A stretch of DNA of 44,757 nt, taken from positions 1 through 44,757 of the forward strand of contig JAEZLD010000187.1 in the NCBI GenBank assembly GCA_023415335.1. The letters are read 5' to 3'. Below the pieces are notes generated by a model that was not told the DNA's origin, ran no database searches, and worked only from the letters and a program-made list of their open reading frames with translations. Made by a program: the position numbers and the translations under genes. This DNA comes from Bacillota bacterium. GTDB taxonomy: Bacteria > Bacillota > Clostridia > Clostridiales > Caloramatoraceae. Positions 1-8,000 of this stretch are shown piece by piece; positions within the stretch are counted from its first letter, which is position 1, and every line of letters starts with the position of its first letter.

Positions 1-623
1 CTTTCAAGCTCAGTTCCGTCATTTATTCCCGGACATGATACAATCTGGCAGTTAATGTATATTCCTGCAGATGTAAGCCTTTTTAGGCTTTCCATAAGTC
101 CTGCTGCCTTCCTGTTATTAAGCATTCTGACCCTGAGCTCTGGATTAGTGGTATGAACAGACACATTTATAGGACTTATATGGTATTGAATTATCCTTTG
201 GATATCCTCCTCAGACATGTTGGTCAGAGTTACAAAGTTCCCCTGAAGAAATGATAATCTGGAATCATCATCCTTGAAATACAGTGTTTCCCTCATACCT
301 TTAGGCAGCTGATCAATAAAACAAAACAGACATTTGTTGCTGCAGCGCTTTGGTGAATTCAGGAAATGGTCATCAAAGTCAATGCCCAGATCCTCATCAT
401 AGTCCTTCTCTACGTCTATCTCCCATTCTTCTCCATCAGGCTTTTGCACTAGAAGGGTAAGGTTATCATCATTTACAAGGTATCTATACTCTATTATATC
501 CTCAACCCGTGAACCATTAATCTCCAGCAGTATGTCGCCTTCCTCTAAGCCTGCTTCCTCGGCTATGCTGCCTGGATATACCTTATTAACAATTATTCTA
601 TTATTATTTTCATTATGTTCCAT
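1..623 (-). CDS. DUF512-type radical SAM protein with N-terminal PDZ domain, 3' end cut by window edge
   Basis: Reading from an ATG at 623, preceded by AGGTGA at good spacing, the frame stays open for 207 codons to the window edge. Residues 10-60 read as a PDZ-like module (VNKVYPGSIAEEAGLEEGD). At about residues 90-97 the cysteines of CSNKCLFC fit a radical-SAM iron-sulfur site of CxxxCxxC spacing. The combination of PDZ, radical SAM and a later DUF512 domain (not reached here) defines a family widespread in Clostridia and Cyanobacteria whose reaction is unknown. It lies just downstream of pgeF, separated by a hairpin, so it may have its own promoter. The family assignment is firm; the function is not known. 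Confidence 0.85.
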   Translation of the reverse strand, partial: MEHNENNNRIIVNKVYPGSIAEEAGLEEGDILLEINGSRVEDIIEYRYLVNDDNLTLLVQKPDGEEWEIDVEKDYDEDLGIDFDDHFLNSPKRCSNKCLFCFIDQLPKGMRETLYFKDDDSRLSFLQGNFVTLTNMSEEDIQRIIQYHISPINVSVHTTNPELRVRMLNNRKAAGLMESLKRLTSAGIYINCQIVSCPGINDGTELE

Positions 624-699
624 TAGTTCACCTCATATGTACTCATCTTATCATAATAACATTTTGCCATATAAATAGCAAGTTTATACAAATGAAGAC

Positions 700-731
700 A
701 ACATAAAACAAGGATTCCACTGAGGGAATCC
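700..731 (-). terminator. Probable terminator after pgeF
   Basis: On the minus strand GGATTCC (725-731) pairs with GGAATCC (712-718) across a 6-base loop, followed by a T-rich run TTGTTTTATGTT. It begins 13 bases after the pgeF stop codon. The stem is only 7 bp, so some readthrough into the DUF512 gene is possible. Confidence 0.6.
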
Positions 732-744
732 CTATTATTGCAAG

Positions 745-1518
745 CTACACGAGTTCTATAAAGCTTCCCATCCTACCAGTCACACCTTTATCCCTTCTGT
801 AGGAAAAAAGAGTGTCTGAGCTGCAGAAGGTGCATATACCGGATATACTTATGCTACCGGGTGGTACTCCGCAGCGCTCAAGCTGATCCACATTTTCCTT
901 AGCCAGGTCAACGTACAGCCTTCCGTCCCTTTGCCTGGAGGAGGAGAATTTAGATGCTACATCAGCACTAACCTCAAAACAGCACTCACCTATACTTGGA
1001 CCAATAGATGCTAATACATTATCAGGAGAGGAACCCATCCTTTGGCTCATAAGCTCCACAGCTTTTTTTACGATTTTAAGCTCTGTTCCCTTCCATCCAC
1101 CATGAAGGGCTGCAGCTATTTTGTTTACCCTGTCATAAATAAGTATGGGCACACAATCAGCAGTAAAAATCCCTATAGGGATATTTCTCTCCCTGGTTAT
1201 CAGCCCGTCACCTTCCATTCCTCTTATGTTATTAAGGTTATCTCTTGTAACCTCATAGATACTGTTCCCATGTACCTGCCTAAGATATACTGCTTTTTCT
1301 TTGTTCATACCTGCAGATAAAAATATCCTTCTCATGTTCTCGTCAACGTTTATAGAGGAATCCTCCGTATATATGCCGAGATTCAATCTTGCATATGGAC
1401 CTGTGCTTACCCCTCCTTTTTTGGTGCTGAAAAAATGCCTTATGCCATTTTCACCATCAAAAGGTATAGAAGTATAATAGGCTGCACTGTCATAATTATT
1501 TATCCTGAAGCTGTTCAT
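745..1518 (-). CDS. pgeF: Peptidoglycan editing factor PgeF (YfiH/laccase-domain family)
   Basis: This 257-residue protein belongs to the YfiH/YlmD multicopper-fold family, now known as PgeF. The E. coli member prevents mis-incorporation of L-serine at position 1 of the peptidoglycan stem; some homologues act as purine nucleosidases or phosphorylases. The expected metal-site residues are visible: H83 in RQVHGNS, C122 in TADCVPI and H139 in ALHGGWKG, plus the GPSIGECCFEV block. Length is normal. The ATG at 1518 has GGGAGG eight bases upstream. It lies 28 bases after the nrdR stop and fits the conserved sigG-ylmC-nrdR-pgeF order beside clostridial and Bacillus dcw clusters. Confidence 0.93.
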   Translation of the reverse strand: MNSFRINNYDSAAYYTSIPFDGENGIRHFFSTKKGGVSTGPYARLNLGIYTEDSSINVDENMRRIFLSAGMNKEKAVYLRQVHGNSIYEVTRDNLNNIRGMEGDGLITRERNIPIGIFTADCVPILIYDRVNKIAAALHGGWKGTELKIVKKAVELMSQRMGSSPDNVLASIGPSIGECCFEVSADVASKFSSSRQRDGRLYVDLAKENVDQLERCGVPPGSISISGICTFCSSDTLFSYRRDKGVTGRMGSFIELV

Positions 1519-1546
1519 TCAGCATACCTCCCAGCCATTCCTGCTG

Positions 1547-2002
1547 CTATTTTTCCTTCAATATTTTCTGGAGTTCATCCATAAAGGTATTAATATCCTT
1601 AAATTGCCTGTATACTGATGCAAACCTGACATATGCAACATCATCAATTTCCTTTAATGCCTGCATAACCAGCTCTCCTATATACTCGCTAGGTATTTCC
1701 TGCTTCATTGTATTATAAACCTGTTTTTCTATGTCATTTACCACATTCTCTATCTGCTGGATGGAAACAGGCCTTTTTTCACAAGACCTAAGAATGCCTG
1801 TCATGACCTTTCTTTTGTCAAATGGCTCCCTCTTTCCATCCTTTTTTACAACATATACAGGTATGTCCTCTACATTCTCATAGGTTGTGAATCTTTTCTG
1901 GCACTTAAGGCATTCTCTTCTCCTGCGTATAGATTTATCATCTTCCGTTGACCTGGAATCCAGCACCTTTGTATCTGGATAATTACAAAATGGACACTTC
2001 AT
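1547..2002 (-). CDS. nrdR: Transcriptional repressor NrdR
   Basis: This is a 151-residue zinc-ribbon plus ATP-cone repressor that senses (d)ATP and represses ribonucleotide reductase genes. The zinc ribbon is complete: two cysteines in MKCPFC and two in RRECLKCQKRF. It is followed by the ATP-cone (VVKKDGKREPFDKRK onward). An upstream in-frame GTG at 2008 directly abuts the GGAGG ribosome site, which leaves no spacing, so the ATG at 2002, six bases from GGAGG, is chosen. The place between ylmC and pgeF is a common Firmicute arrangement. No reductase gene is in the window, so the targets lie elsewhere. Confidence 0.96.
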   Translation of the reverse strand: MKCPFCNYPDTKVLDSRSTEDDKSIRRRRECLKCQKRFTTYENVEDIPVYVVKKDGKREPFDKRKVMTGILRSCEKRPVSIQQIENVVNDIEKQVYNTMKQEIPSEYIGELVMQALKEIDDVAYVRFASVYRQFKDINTFMDELQKILKEK

Positions 2003-2130
2003 AGGCACCCTCCAATTCTTATGTATTTTTAATTTACTTGATTAATTAATTATATAAAACATAATAGCCTTTCTTCATTTTTATTATATACTACACAAGC
2101 CAATAAAGACCACAGCTTTACATTAATATA

Positions 2131-2424
2131 TTAAATTTCTACCTTCTCCTGGTTATTTTCCTTGGATGACAGGTCTACCAATATTATATCAACACCAATT
2201 ACCTTTATCTGATGCCACTTTATCAGTATTTCATCCTTCTTCTTAAAAAGTGTGAACAATCCACCTGCTGGAGGAATAACCAGACTATCAGCCTTTGTCA
2301 GGTCGTCATTAAAGGTGATATCTGATATAAAACCCAGCCTTTTGCCTTCATGTATGTCTATTATTTCCATACGCCTTAACTGTGAAAGAGGCAGAAGTCC
2401 TTTTTCAGCAATTTTATCTGTCAT
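2131..2424 (-). CDS. ylmC: YlmC/YmxH family PRC-barrel sporulation protein
   Basis: This 97-residue protein consists of a single PRC-barrel-like domain (LSQLRRMEIIDIHEGKRLGF, then WHQIKVIGVDIILVD). It matches the YlmC/YmxH family that follows sigG in many Bacillus and Clostridium genomes. Function is poorly known; sporulation-associated expression is described for relatives. The ATG has a strong AGGGAGGAATT site. It lies 132 bases after the sigG stop, beyond the sigG terminator, so it probably needs its own promoter or reads through with nrdR. Recognition rests on domain pattern and synteny. Confidence 0.85.
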   Translation of the reverse strand: MTDKIAEKGLLPLSQLRRMEIIDIHEGKRLGFISDITFNDDLTKADSLVIPPAGGLFTLFKKKDEILIKWHQIKVIGVDIILVDLSSKENNQEKVEI

Positions 2425-2516
2425 TTTAATTCCTCCCTATTTATTCTAAAATAAGCTTGTCTACATCTCTTTTATTAGTCAATAAATTATATGCATTAAA
2501 CCTTGTGTAATATCCC

Positions 2517-2558
2517 AGAAAATCTAAAATCCAGGAGAACCTGGATTTTAGATTTTCT
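2517..2558 (-). terminator. sigG terminator: perfect 19-bp inverted repeat overlapping the stop codon
   Basis: Positions 2517-2535 and 2540-2558 form a perfect 19-bp inverted repeat around a 4-base loop. On the minus strand it begins inside the sigG TAG stop codon (2557-2559). The stem ends in a T-rich arm (GATTTTCT) instead of having a separate T tract. Being symmetrical it could act on both strands. Confidence 0.75.
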
Positions 2559-3330
2559 ATACATATTTTCTCATGTGACCTAAGGCAGTTTTTTCAAGTC
2601 TTGAAACCTGTGCTTGAGATATTCCTATCTCATCTGCAACCTCCATCTGTGTCTTTCCTTCAAAGAATCTAAGCTTAAGTATAAGCTTCTCCCTTTCATT
2701 AAGCTTCTGCAGTGCTTGCTTTATGGATATATTCTCTATCCAGCTATCATCTACATTTTTTGTATCACTGATCTGATCCAATACAAATATAGCATCCCCA
2801 CCATCATGATATATGGGTTCAAACAATGAGATAGGGTCCTGTATAGCATCCAGTGCAAATATTACATCCTCTCTGGGGAGCTTAAGTTCCTTTGCTATCT
2901 CAGTAACGGTGGGTTCCTTATTATTTTTTGTAATCAGCTTATCTCTTATCTGCAGTGCCTTATAGGCAATATCCCTTAAGGATCTGCTAACCCTTATAGA
3001 GTTATTATCTCTTAAATATCTTCTTATCTCACCTATAACCATAGGAACTGCATATGTAGAAAATTTAACATTTTGACCTAAATCAAAATTATCAATAGCT
3101 TTAATCAATCCTATACAGCCCACCTGGAAAAGGTCATCCACATTTTCTCCCCTGTTGTTAAAACGCTGTATTACTGATAGAACAAGTCTCAGATTCCCTT
3201 TTATGAATTTGTCCCTGGATGTATTATCCCCGGCACGCATCTTAACAATAAGCTCCCTCATCTCTTCATTGGTTAGCACAGGTAGTTTTGAAGTATTTAC
3301 TCCGCATATTTCTACTTTGTTGGTTATCAT
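2557..3330 (-). CDS. sigG: RNA polymerase sporulation sigma factor SigG
   Basis: SigG directs late forespore transcription. The 257-residue protein has the usual length and layout: the N-terminal segment with NKVEICGVNTSKLPVL, region 2 (DLFQVGCIGLIKAIDNFD, core-binding and -10 recognition), region 3, and region 4 with the helix-turn-helix near QMEVADEIGISQAQVSRLEK. It sits directly downstream of sigE, as in Bacillus and Clostridium. No strong ribosome site precedes the ATG (GGGG is 14 bases away, TAGG is close), which suggests weak or regulated translation. A SigF/SigG-type promoter lies immediately upstream. Confidence 0.97.
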   Translation of the reverse strand: MITNKVEICGVNTSKLPVLTNEEMRELIVKMRAGDNTSRDKFIKGNLRLVLSVIQRFNNRGENVDDLFQVGCIGLIKAIDNFDLGQNVKFSTYAVPMVIGEIRRYLRDNNSIRVSRSLRDIAYKALQIRDKLITKNNKEPTVTEIAKELKLPREDVIFALDAIQDPISLFEPIYHDGGDAIFVLDQISDTKNVDDSWIENISIKQALQKLNEREKLILKLRFFEGKTQMEVADEIGISQAQVSRLEKTALGHMRKYV

Positions 3331-3366
3331 AGCCTACTTCATCCCCTTAAAATACGTTGTATTAAA

Positions 3367-3396
3367 ATTATTTCCTAGGGATATTCCTTTTATTCA
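3367..3396 (-). promoter_or_regulatory. SigF/SigG-type promoter of sigG
   Basis: On the minus strand TGAATA (3391-3396) is followed after exactly 15 bases by GGAAATAAT (3367-3375). This fits the known SigF/SigG pattern of a -35 ending in ATA and a -10 of GGnnAnAnT with about 15 bp between. It lies 37 bases before the sigG ATG. By analogy with Bacillus, SigF would start and SigG amplify this transcript in the forespore. Confidence 0.7.
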
Positions 3397-3436
3397 AGAA
3401 GTAAGCAATTATTACCATAATACTTTCAAACCATGT

Positions 3437-4171
3437 TTATATCATCCTATTTATTTCCTTCTTTAGTCTCTTTATTATTCTTTTCTCAAGTCTGGAAATA
3501 TATGATTGAGATATTCCCAGTATTTCTGCAACATCCTTTTGTGTTTTTTCTCCTCCGCCGCACAGTCCGAATCTGAGCTCCATAATCTGTTTTTCCCTAT
3601 TGGTAAGCTTCGACATGGCATTTTTTAGCAGCTGTTTTTCTACCTCATCTTCAATATAATGGTATATTAGATCATTGTCTGTGCCTAGTATATCTGATAA
3701 CAGCAATTCGTTACCATCCCAGTCCACATTAAGTGGTTCATCAAAGGATATCTCTGCCCTTATCTTACTATTTCTTCTCAGGTACATTAATATTTCATTT
3801 TCAATACATCTTGAGGCATAGGTAGCTAGCTTTATTTTCTTACAAGGATCAAAGGTATTCACTGCCTTAATAAGCCCTATAGTACCTATGGATATAAGGT
3901 CCTCAATGCTTATGCCTGTATTTTCGAATTTTCTTGCTATATATACAACCAGCCTGAGGTTTCTTTCTATCAGTATGGATCTGACATCCTCGTTTCCTTG
4001 CTGAAGCTGATCAACGAGTATTCTCTCTTCTTCACTTGTGAGAGGAGGCGGAAGAGCTTCGTTCCCTCCTATATAATATATCTGCTTTAGCTCGAATATC
4101 CAGAACTCTAGCTTTCCAATACAATTTTTTATTGTCTGGATTACCTTTTTAAAACTAGCCGATTTTATCAT
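3437..4171 (-). CDS. sigE: Sporulation sigma factor SigE precursor (pro-SigE)
   Basis: SigE is the early mother-cell sigma factor, made as an inactive membrane-bound precursor. The 244-residue protein shows the amphipathic pro-sequence (about residues 1-30) leading into YYIGGNEALPPPL, the conserved processing region, then region 2 (DLISIGTIGLIKAVNTFD) and region 4 with a helix-turn-helix (QKDVAEILGISQSYISRLEK). The ATG at 4171 has AGGAAGG seven bases upstream and overlaps the end of spoIIGA by 17 bases, so it is translationally linked to its own processing protease. Spacing and order are those of the spoIIG operon. Confidence 0.97.
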   Translation of the reverse strand: MIKSASFKKVIQTIKNCIGKLEFWIFELKQIYYIGGNEALPPPLTSEEERILVDQLQQGNEDVRSILIERNLRLVVYIARKFENTGISIEDLISIGTIGLIKAVNTFDPCKKIKLATYASRCIENEILMYLRRNSKIRAEISFDEPLNVDWDGNELLLSDILGTDNDLIYHYIEDEVEKQLLKNAMSKLTNREKQIMELRFGLCGGGEKTQKDVAEILGISQSYISRLEKRIIKRLKKEINRMI

Positions 4172-5078
4172 ATTTATACCTTCCTCTTATTAATTCAGGA
4201 TATATAAGTGCATCGTATTCTCCCCCATTTGAAAGGGGGTTTTCATAGAGAGCCACAATTGGGTTGTCAACAGAATAGCTTCTTTTACTCATGCGAACAA
4301 CTGCTCTGTCTGCTCTTATTCCAATTAATATACCATTGTCAGTGCCTAGTGCCTTATAGGGTATTACCCTTACTCTCGTTCTATAGCTTGAATTCATTAA
4401 TGCCTTTTGCATTTCCAAAGAGCTCATACTCTTCCCTGCACTGTTTTTAATTTCATCCGGAAGTATATCTAATACTGCCTTATAATACACTATAATAACT
4501 GGAGAGTTTGTTACAGGATCCTTAAGGGAATTTCCTGTATCAATAAGTGCCATTATAACACTTGTCCCTTTTGTAGTTATAATCTCCAGAGATACACGGT
4601 TTCTTCCCCCACTGTAATATCCCTCAAAATAATCAAACCCAAGCTTCACCAGCAATATTCCAATAATGCTCCCAATTATTATAAAGCTACGAATAGAACT
4701 GTCACCTGTTATAAAAACATTATTTGTAAACTCAATATTATAATTACTAAGATATATAATAGCGATAATGCAGCCACCCAAAATAAATGCTTCGATGTAA
4801 AAGATAATAAAAAGCTTAAGGAACCTGGAAAGTCTATATGGAGAAAAGGCTATTATTATCATTAGTACAGAAACAAAAATTTTCATTATAAGAGAATATA
4901 GTGACTGTAAATCAGGAAAAAATACTACAAGCACATATAGTGCACCAACAAAAGCACCTAATGCAATTCTCCAGGTTTTTGCTTTACAGCTGCACATTCT
5001 GTTAACCAGATAGAGCAACAGGTAATTCATAAGGAAGTTCTGAATTATTAAAATATCTGGGTATACAATGGTCTTCAT
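4155..5078 (-). CDS. spoIIGA: Sigma-E processing peptidase SpoIIGA
   Basis: SpoIIGA is a membrane aspartic protease that removes the pro-sequence of SigE when signalled by SpoIIR from the forespore. The 307-residue protein has about five hydrophobic membrane segments in residues 8-145, followed by a cytoplasmic protease domain. The catalytic aspartate is D180 in ALIDTGNSLKDP, comparable to the known active-site aspartate of the Bacillus protein. The ATG has GGGGGAAT upstream. It is the first gene of the spoIIG operon with sigE overlapping its 3' end, and a Spo0A-like promoter lies about 90 bases upstream. Confidence 0.95.
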   Translation of the reverse strand: MKTIVYPDILIIQNFLMNYLLLYLVNRMCSCKAKTWRIALGAFVGALYVLVVFFPDLQSLYSLIMKIFVSVLMIIIAFSPYRLSRFLKLFIIFYIEAFILGGCIIAIIYLSNYNIEFTNNVFITGDSSIRSFIIIGSIIGILLVKLGFDYFEGYYSGGRNRVSLEIITTKGTSVIMALIDTGNSLKDPVTNSPVIIVYYKAVLDILPDEIKNSAGKSMSSLEMQKALMNSSYRTRVRVIPYKALGTDNGILIGIRADRAVVRMSKRSYSVDNPIVALYENPLSNGGEYDALIYPELIRGRYKYDKIG

Positions 5079-5167
5079 CCATATTCCCCCATAATCCCAG
5101 CTTTGAATTTTATATACAGGTCAATGGATTGAATATGTTACACGTAGCTTTATTAATCCATATAATC

Positions 5168-5200
5168 ATTATAAAACCAACTGAGAATAAATGTTGTCAG
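5168..5200 (-). promoter_or_regulatory. spoIIG-type promoter with long spacer and 0A-like box
   Basis: On the minus strand CTGACA (5195-5200) and TATAAT (5168-5173) are near-perfect SigA hexamers, but 21 bases apart instead of 17. The B. subtilis spoIIG promoter has the same oddity (about 22 bp) and needs phosphorylated Spo0A. The plus strand at the -35 reads TGTCAGA, a 5 of 7 match to the 0A box TGTCGAA. The Spo0A part is inference. Confidence 0.55.
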
Positions 5201-5262
5201 ATTATATTTACATGTATACATTATTTTCCATCAGAATATTCCTATGCTTTTTCCTTTTCTAC

Positions 5263-5299
5263 AAAAAAAAATCTGAAGGTATATAAACCTTCAGATTTT
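5263..5299 (-). terminator. ftsZ terminator
   Basis: A 13-bp perfect stem (5287-5299 with 5268-5280) has a 6-base loop and runs on the minus strand into an unbroken T tract of about nine bases. It lies 20 bases after the ftsZ stop. It separates vegetative ftsAZ transcription from the sporulation genes spoIIGA-sigE. Confidence 0.9.
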
Positions 5300-5318
5300 A
5301 TATGCATACTTTATCGTT

Positions 5319-6440
5319 CTACCTTCTTGGCCTTTGATTACGGAATATAGGAGGTATATCAAGATTATCCTCGCTGTCTGGAATATCCATCTTGCTGGCT
5401 GGCTTCTTTATACTATCCTGAGGGGCTGGAGAAGCTTTCTTTTCTTCCCTGACCTCTCTTTCATCCATTTTCTTATTGTTATCCTCGCCTTTTTCAAAGC
5501 CTGTGGCAATTACTGTTATCCGGATGTTATCACCCATCTCTTCATTTATAACTGCTCCAAATATAATGTTTGCATCTGGGTCGGCTGCTTTTCTAACCTC
5601 CTCAGCCGCATCATTTACCTCAAACAGTGTAAGACTAGATCCTCCGGTTATATTAAGGAGCACTCCTGTGGCACCATTAATGGTAGTCTCTAGAAGAGGA
5701 CTTGAAATAGCCTGTTTCGCTGCCTCTACTGCTCTTCCTTCTCCCGATGCAGAACCAATTCCCATATGTGCAAGTCCCCTGTTAAGCATTATGGTTTTTA
5801 CATCTGCAAAATCCAGGTTTATTAGTCCTGGAACCGTTATAAGGTCAGATATGCCCTGAACACCTTGTTTAAGTACGTCATCAGCAACACGGAAAGCCTC
5901 TGTAATTGGAGTTTTCTTGTCTACTACCTGAAGCAGTCTATCATTAGGAATAGTAACCAGCGTATCAACCTTTTCCTTTAAACGGTTTACTCCCATTTCT
6001 GCATGAACAGTTCTTTTTCTTCCTTCAAAGATGAATGGCTTCGTAACAACACCTACAGTAAGTATTCCCAGCTCCTTTGCAATCTCTGCAACTATAGGAG
6101 CAGCTCCCGTTCCAGTTCCACCCCCCATTCCAGCAGTTACAAAAATCAGATCTGCTCCTTTTAAAGCCTGGGTAATCTCATCCCTGTTTTCTTCTGCGGC
6201 CTTCTGTCCTATTTCAGGATCAGCACCTGCTCCCAGTCCTCTTGTAAGCTTATCACCTATTTGTATTTTCTGTCCTGCTTTTGAAAGATAAAGTGCCTGC
6301 TTATCTGTATTGATTGATATAAATTCAACTCCCTTAAGGTTTGATTCTATCATTCTATTTACTGCATTATTACCACCGCCACCAACGCCTACAACCTTTA
6401 TTTGAGCGCTCTGGTCAACATCAAATTCAAAATCCAGCAC
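5319..6440 (-). CDS. ftsZ: Cell division protein FtsZ
   Basis: FtsZ is the tubulin-like GTPase that forms the division ring. The 373-residue protein has the nucleotide-binding GGGGNNAVNRM loop near residue 20, the tubulin signature GGGTGTG near residue 108, and the synergy-loop region with NLDFADVKTIM. A charged linker (about 318-355) ends in the conserved C-terminal peptide DIPPIFRNQRPRR that binds FtsA and SepF. The start is a GTG at 6440 with GGGGG eight bases upstream; the next ATG would remove the start of the fold. It follows ftsA by 54 bases and ends in a strong terminator. Confidence 0.98.
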   Translation of the reverse strand: MLDFEFDVDQSAQIKVVGVGGGGNNAVNRMIESNLKGVEFISINTDKQALYLSKAGQKIQIGDKLTRGLGAGADPEIGQKAAEENRDEITQALKGADLIFVTAGMGGGTGTGAAPIVAEIAKELGILTVGVVTKPFIFEGRKRTVHAEMGVNRLKEKVDTLVTIPNDRLLQVVDKKTPITEAFRVADDVLKQGVQGISDLITVPGLINLDFADVKTIMLNRGLAHMGIGSASGEGRAVEAAKQAISSPLLETTINGATGVLLNITGGSSLTLFEVNDAAEEVRKAADPDANIIFGAVINEEMGDNIRITVIATGFEKGEDNNKKMDEREVREEKKASPAPQDSIKKPASKMDIPDSEDNLDIPPIFRNQRPRR

Positions 6441-6494
6441 TGTAATTCCCCCTTCGTATTATTAAGGTAATATTCTTTTCTAAGAAAAACGCTT

Positions 6495-7757
6495 CTAAAA
6501 AAAATCACCAATAAACTCTTTAATTCTATCTAGAAGTGATGGACGCTCATCATCCCGGTCTTCATTATAGTAATCATTAGCGTCTTGTTCCTCATGGGAT
6601 AAACTATTCTTTGCCCCAAGGGAGCTTGTTCTCTTTTGTTTTAATGCATAAAGTGCCATTCCTGTTGATGCTGAGTATATAGGATTAGCAACTCCTATAT
6701 AGTTTGGATAACCCAGTCTTACCGGAAGCTCAAAGCACTCAGATGCTGCATCAACGATACCCTTTATATTAAACATCCCACCACCAGTAATCACTATTCC
6801 TGCTGAAAGGGTATTTAAAAGGTTATACTCATCCAGGTTCTTTTTAATGAGATAAAGTGTTTCACTTATTCTGGCATCAACTATTTCTGCCACATCCTGA
6901 AGGCTTATCTCCTTTTCTCCTTTACCTGCAATATTGCTTATTTTAATTACGTCGTTTTCCTTAATCATGTTAGCTGACGCAACACCATACTGTCTTTTAA
7001 TCTTTTCAGAATCTGCACTGGATATCTTACATATAACTGATATATCGTTTGTTATATGATTTCCACCTACAGGTATTACCTTTGTATAAATCAGCGTTCC
7101 TTTTTTAAATACAGATATATCTGTTGTCTCTGCTCCCACATCTATAAGTGCAACACCTAGCTCCTTTTCATCTTCGTTAAGTACAGCCGATGCTGTGGCA
7201 ACAGGTTCCAATATTATTCCATCCAATGAAAGGCCAGCTTTCTGTATACTCCTTACAATGCTCTGTACAGTGGTACAAGACGCAACTATAAGATTAACAT
7301 CAACCTCAAGCCTTACGCCAACCATTCCAATAGGGTCCCTTATTCCATCATAGCCGTCAACAATAAACTGTTCAGGTATAGTATCTATTATTTCCTTGTC
7401 TGCCGGAACAGAAATAACTCTTGCAGCCTGAAGTACTCTTTTTACATCATCCTGGGTAATTTCCTTGTCCTCTCTTGTAACAGCAATTACACCTTTATTC
7501 TTATAAATAGATGTATATCCACCAATTATATTCACAAAAACAGACTTTATTTCTCTGTTTGACATCTGTTCCGCCTGTCTGACAGCATTTTTTATAGCCT
7601 CAACAGTGGCATCTATGTCAACTATAATACCTTTTTTAACGCCTTTGCATTCAGCAGTACCGACTCCCAGTATATTAAACTGTTTCCTGTTCATTTCTGC
7701 AATCAATACACAAACCTTTGAGGATCCGATATCCAAGGATGCAACGTAACTGCTCAT
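6495..7757 (-). CDS. ftsA: Cell division protein FtsA
   Basis: FtsA is an actin-like ATPase that tethers FtsZ to the membrane. The 420-residue protein shows phosphate-1 motif LDIGSSKV (residues 8-15), the 1C/SHS2 region, phosphate-2 LIDVGAETTDISVF, and the adenosine motif ITGGGMFNIKGI. It ends in an amphipathic helix (LLDRIKEFIGDFF) after an acidic linker, as expected for a membrane-targeting tail. The ATG at 7757 has GGGAGG ten bases upstream. A terminator-like hairpin precedes the gene, so ftsA-ftsZ probably has its own promoter in the gap at 7758-7940; I could not assign one with confidence. Confidence 0.97.
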   Translation of the reverse strand: MSSYVASLDIGSSKVCVLIAEMNRKQFNILGVGTAECKGVKKGIIVDIDATVEAIKNAVRQAEQMSNREIKSVFVNIIGGYTSIYKNKGVIAVTREDKEITQDDVKRVLQAARVISVPADKEIIDTIPEQFIVDGYDGIRDPIGMVGVRLEVDVNLIVASCTTVQSIVRSIQKAGLSLDGIILEPVATASAVLNEDEKELGVALIDVGAETTDISVFKKGTLIYTKVIPVGGNHITNDISVICKISSADSEKIKRQYGVASANMIKENDVIKISNIAGKGEKEISLQDVAEIVDARISETLYLIKKNLDEYNLLNTLSAGIVITGGGMFNIKGIVDAASECFELPVRLGYPNYIGVANPIYSASTGMALYALKQKRTSSLGAKNSLSHEEQDANDYYNEDRDDERPSLLDRIKEFIGDFF

Positions 7758-7940
7758 CTATATATTAACCTCCCTTTGTTTTATTCAGTATTAACCTAAC
7801 ATAAATTATTAATTCAACATAAATCCTAATTTCCCTCTAAAAGATTATTATTTTTTTAATAAAAAGTTCTATTTCTTGCGTACTATAATAACTATTGTCA
7901 TAATTTCAGTGATTTATGAAATTAATATAATATTAATTAT

Positions 7941-7990
7941 AAAAAAACTCTAATGTTATGTAAACAGTTTATTGCATTTTCATAGAGTTT
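7941..7990 (-). terminator. Probable terminator before ftsA
   Basis: On the minus strand AAACTCTA (7983-7990) pairs with TAGAGTTT (7945-7952), closing a 30-base loop with a small internal stem, followed by TTTTT and an AT-rich run. It begins 11 bases after the stop of the DUF881 gene. The remaining gap to ftsA (7758-7940) is AT-rich with no gene. Confidence 0.6.
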
Positions 7991-8000
7991 ATTTTTCTGA

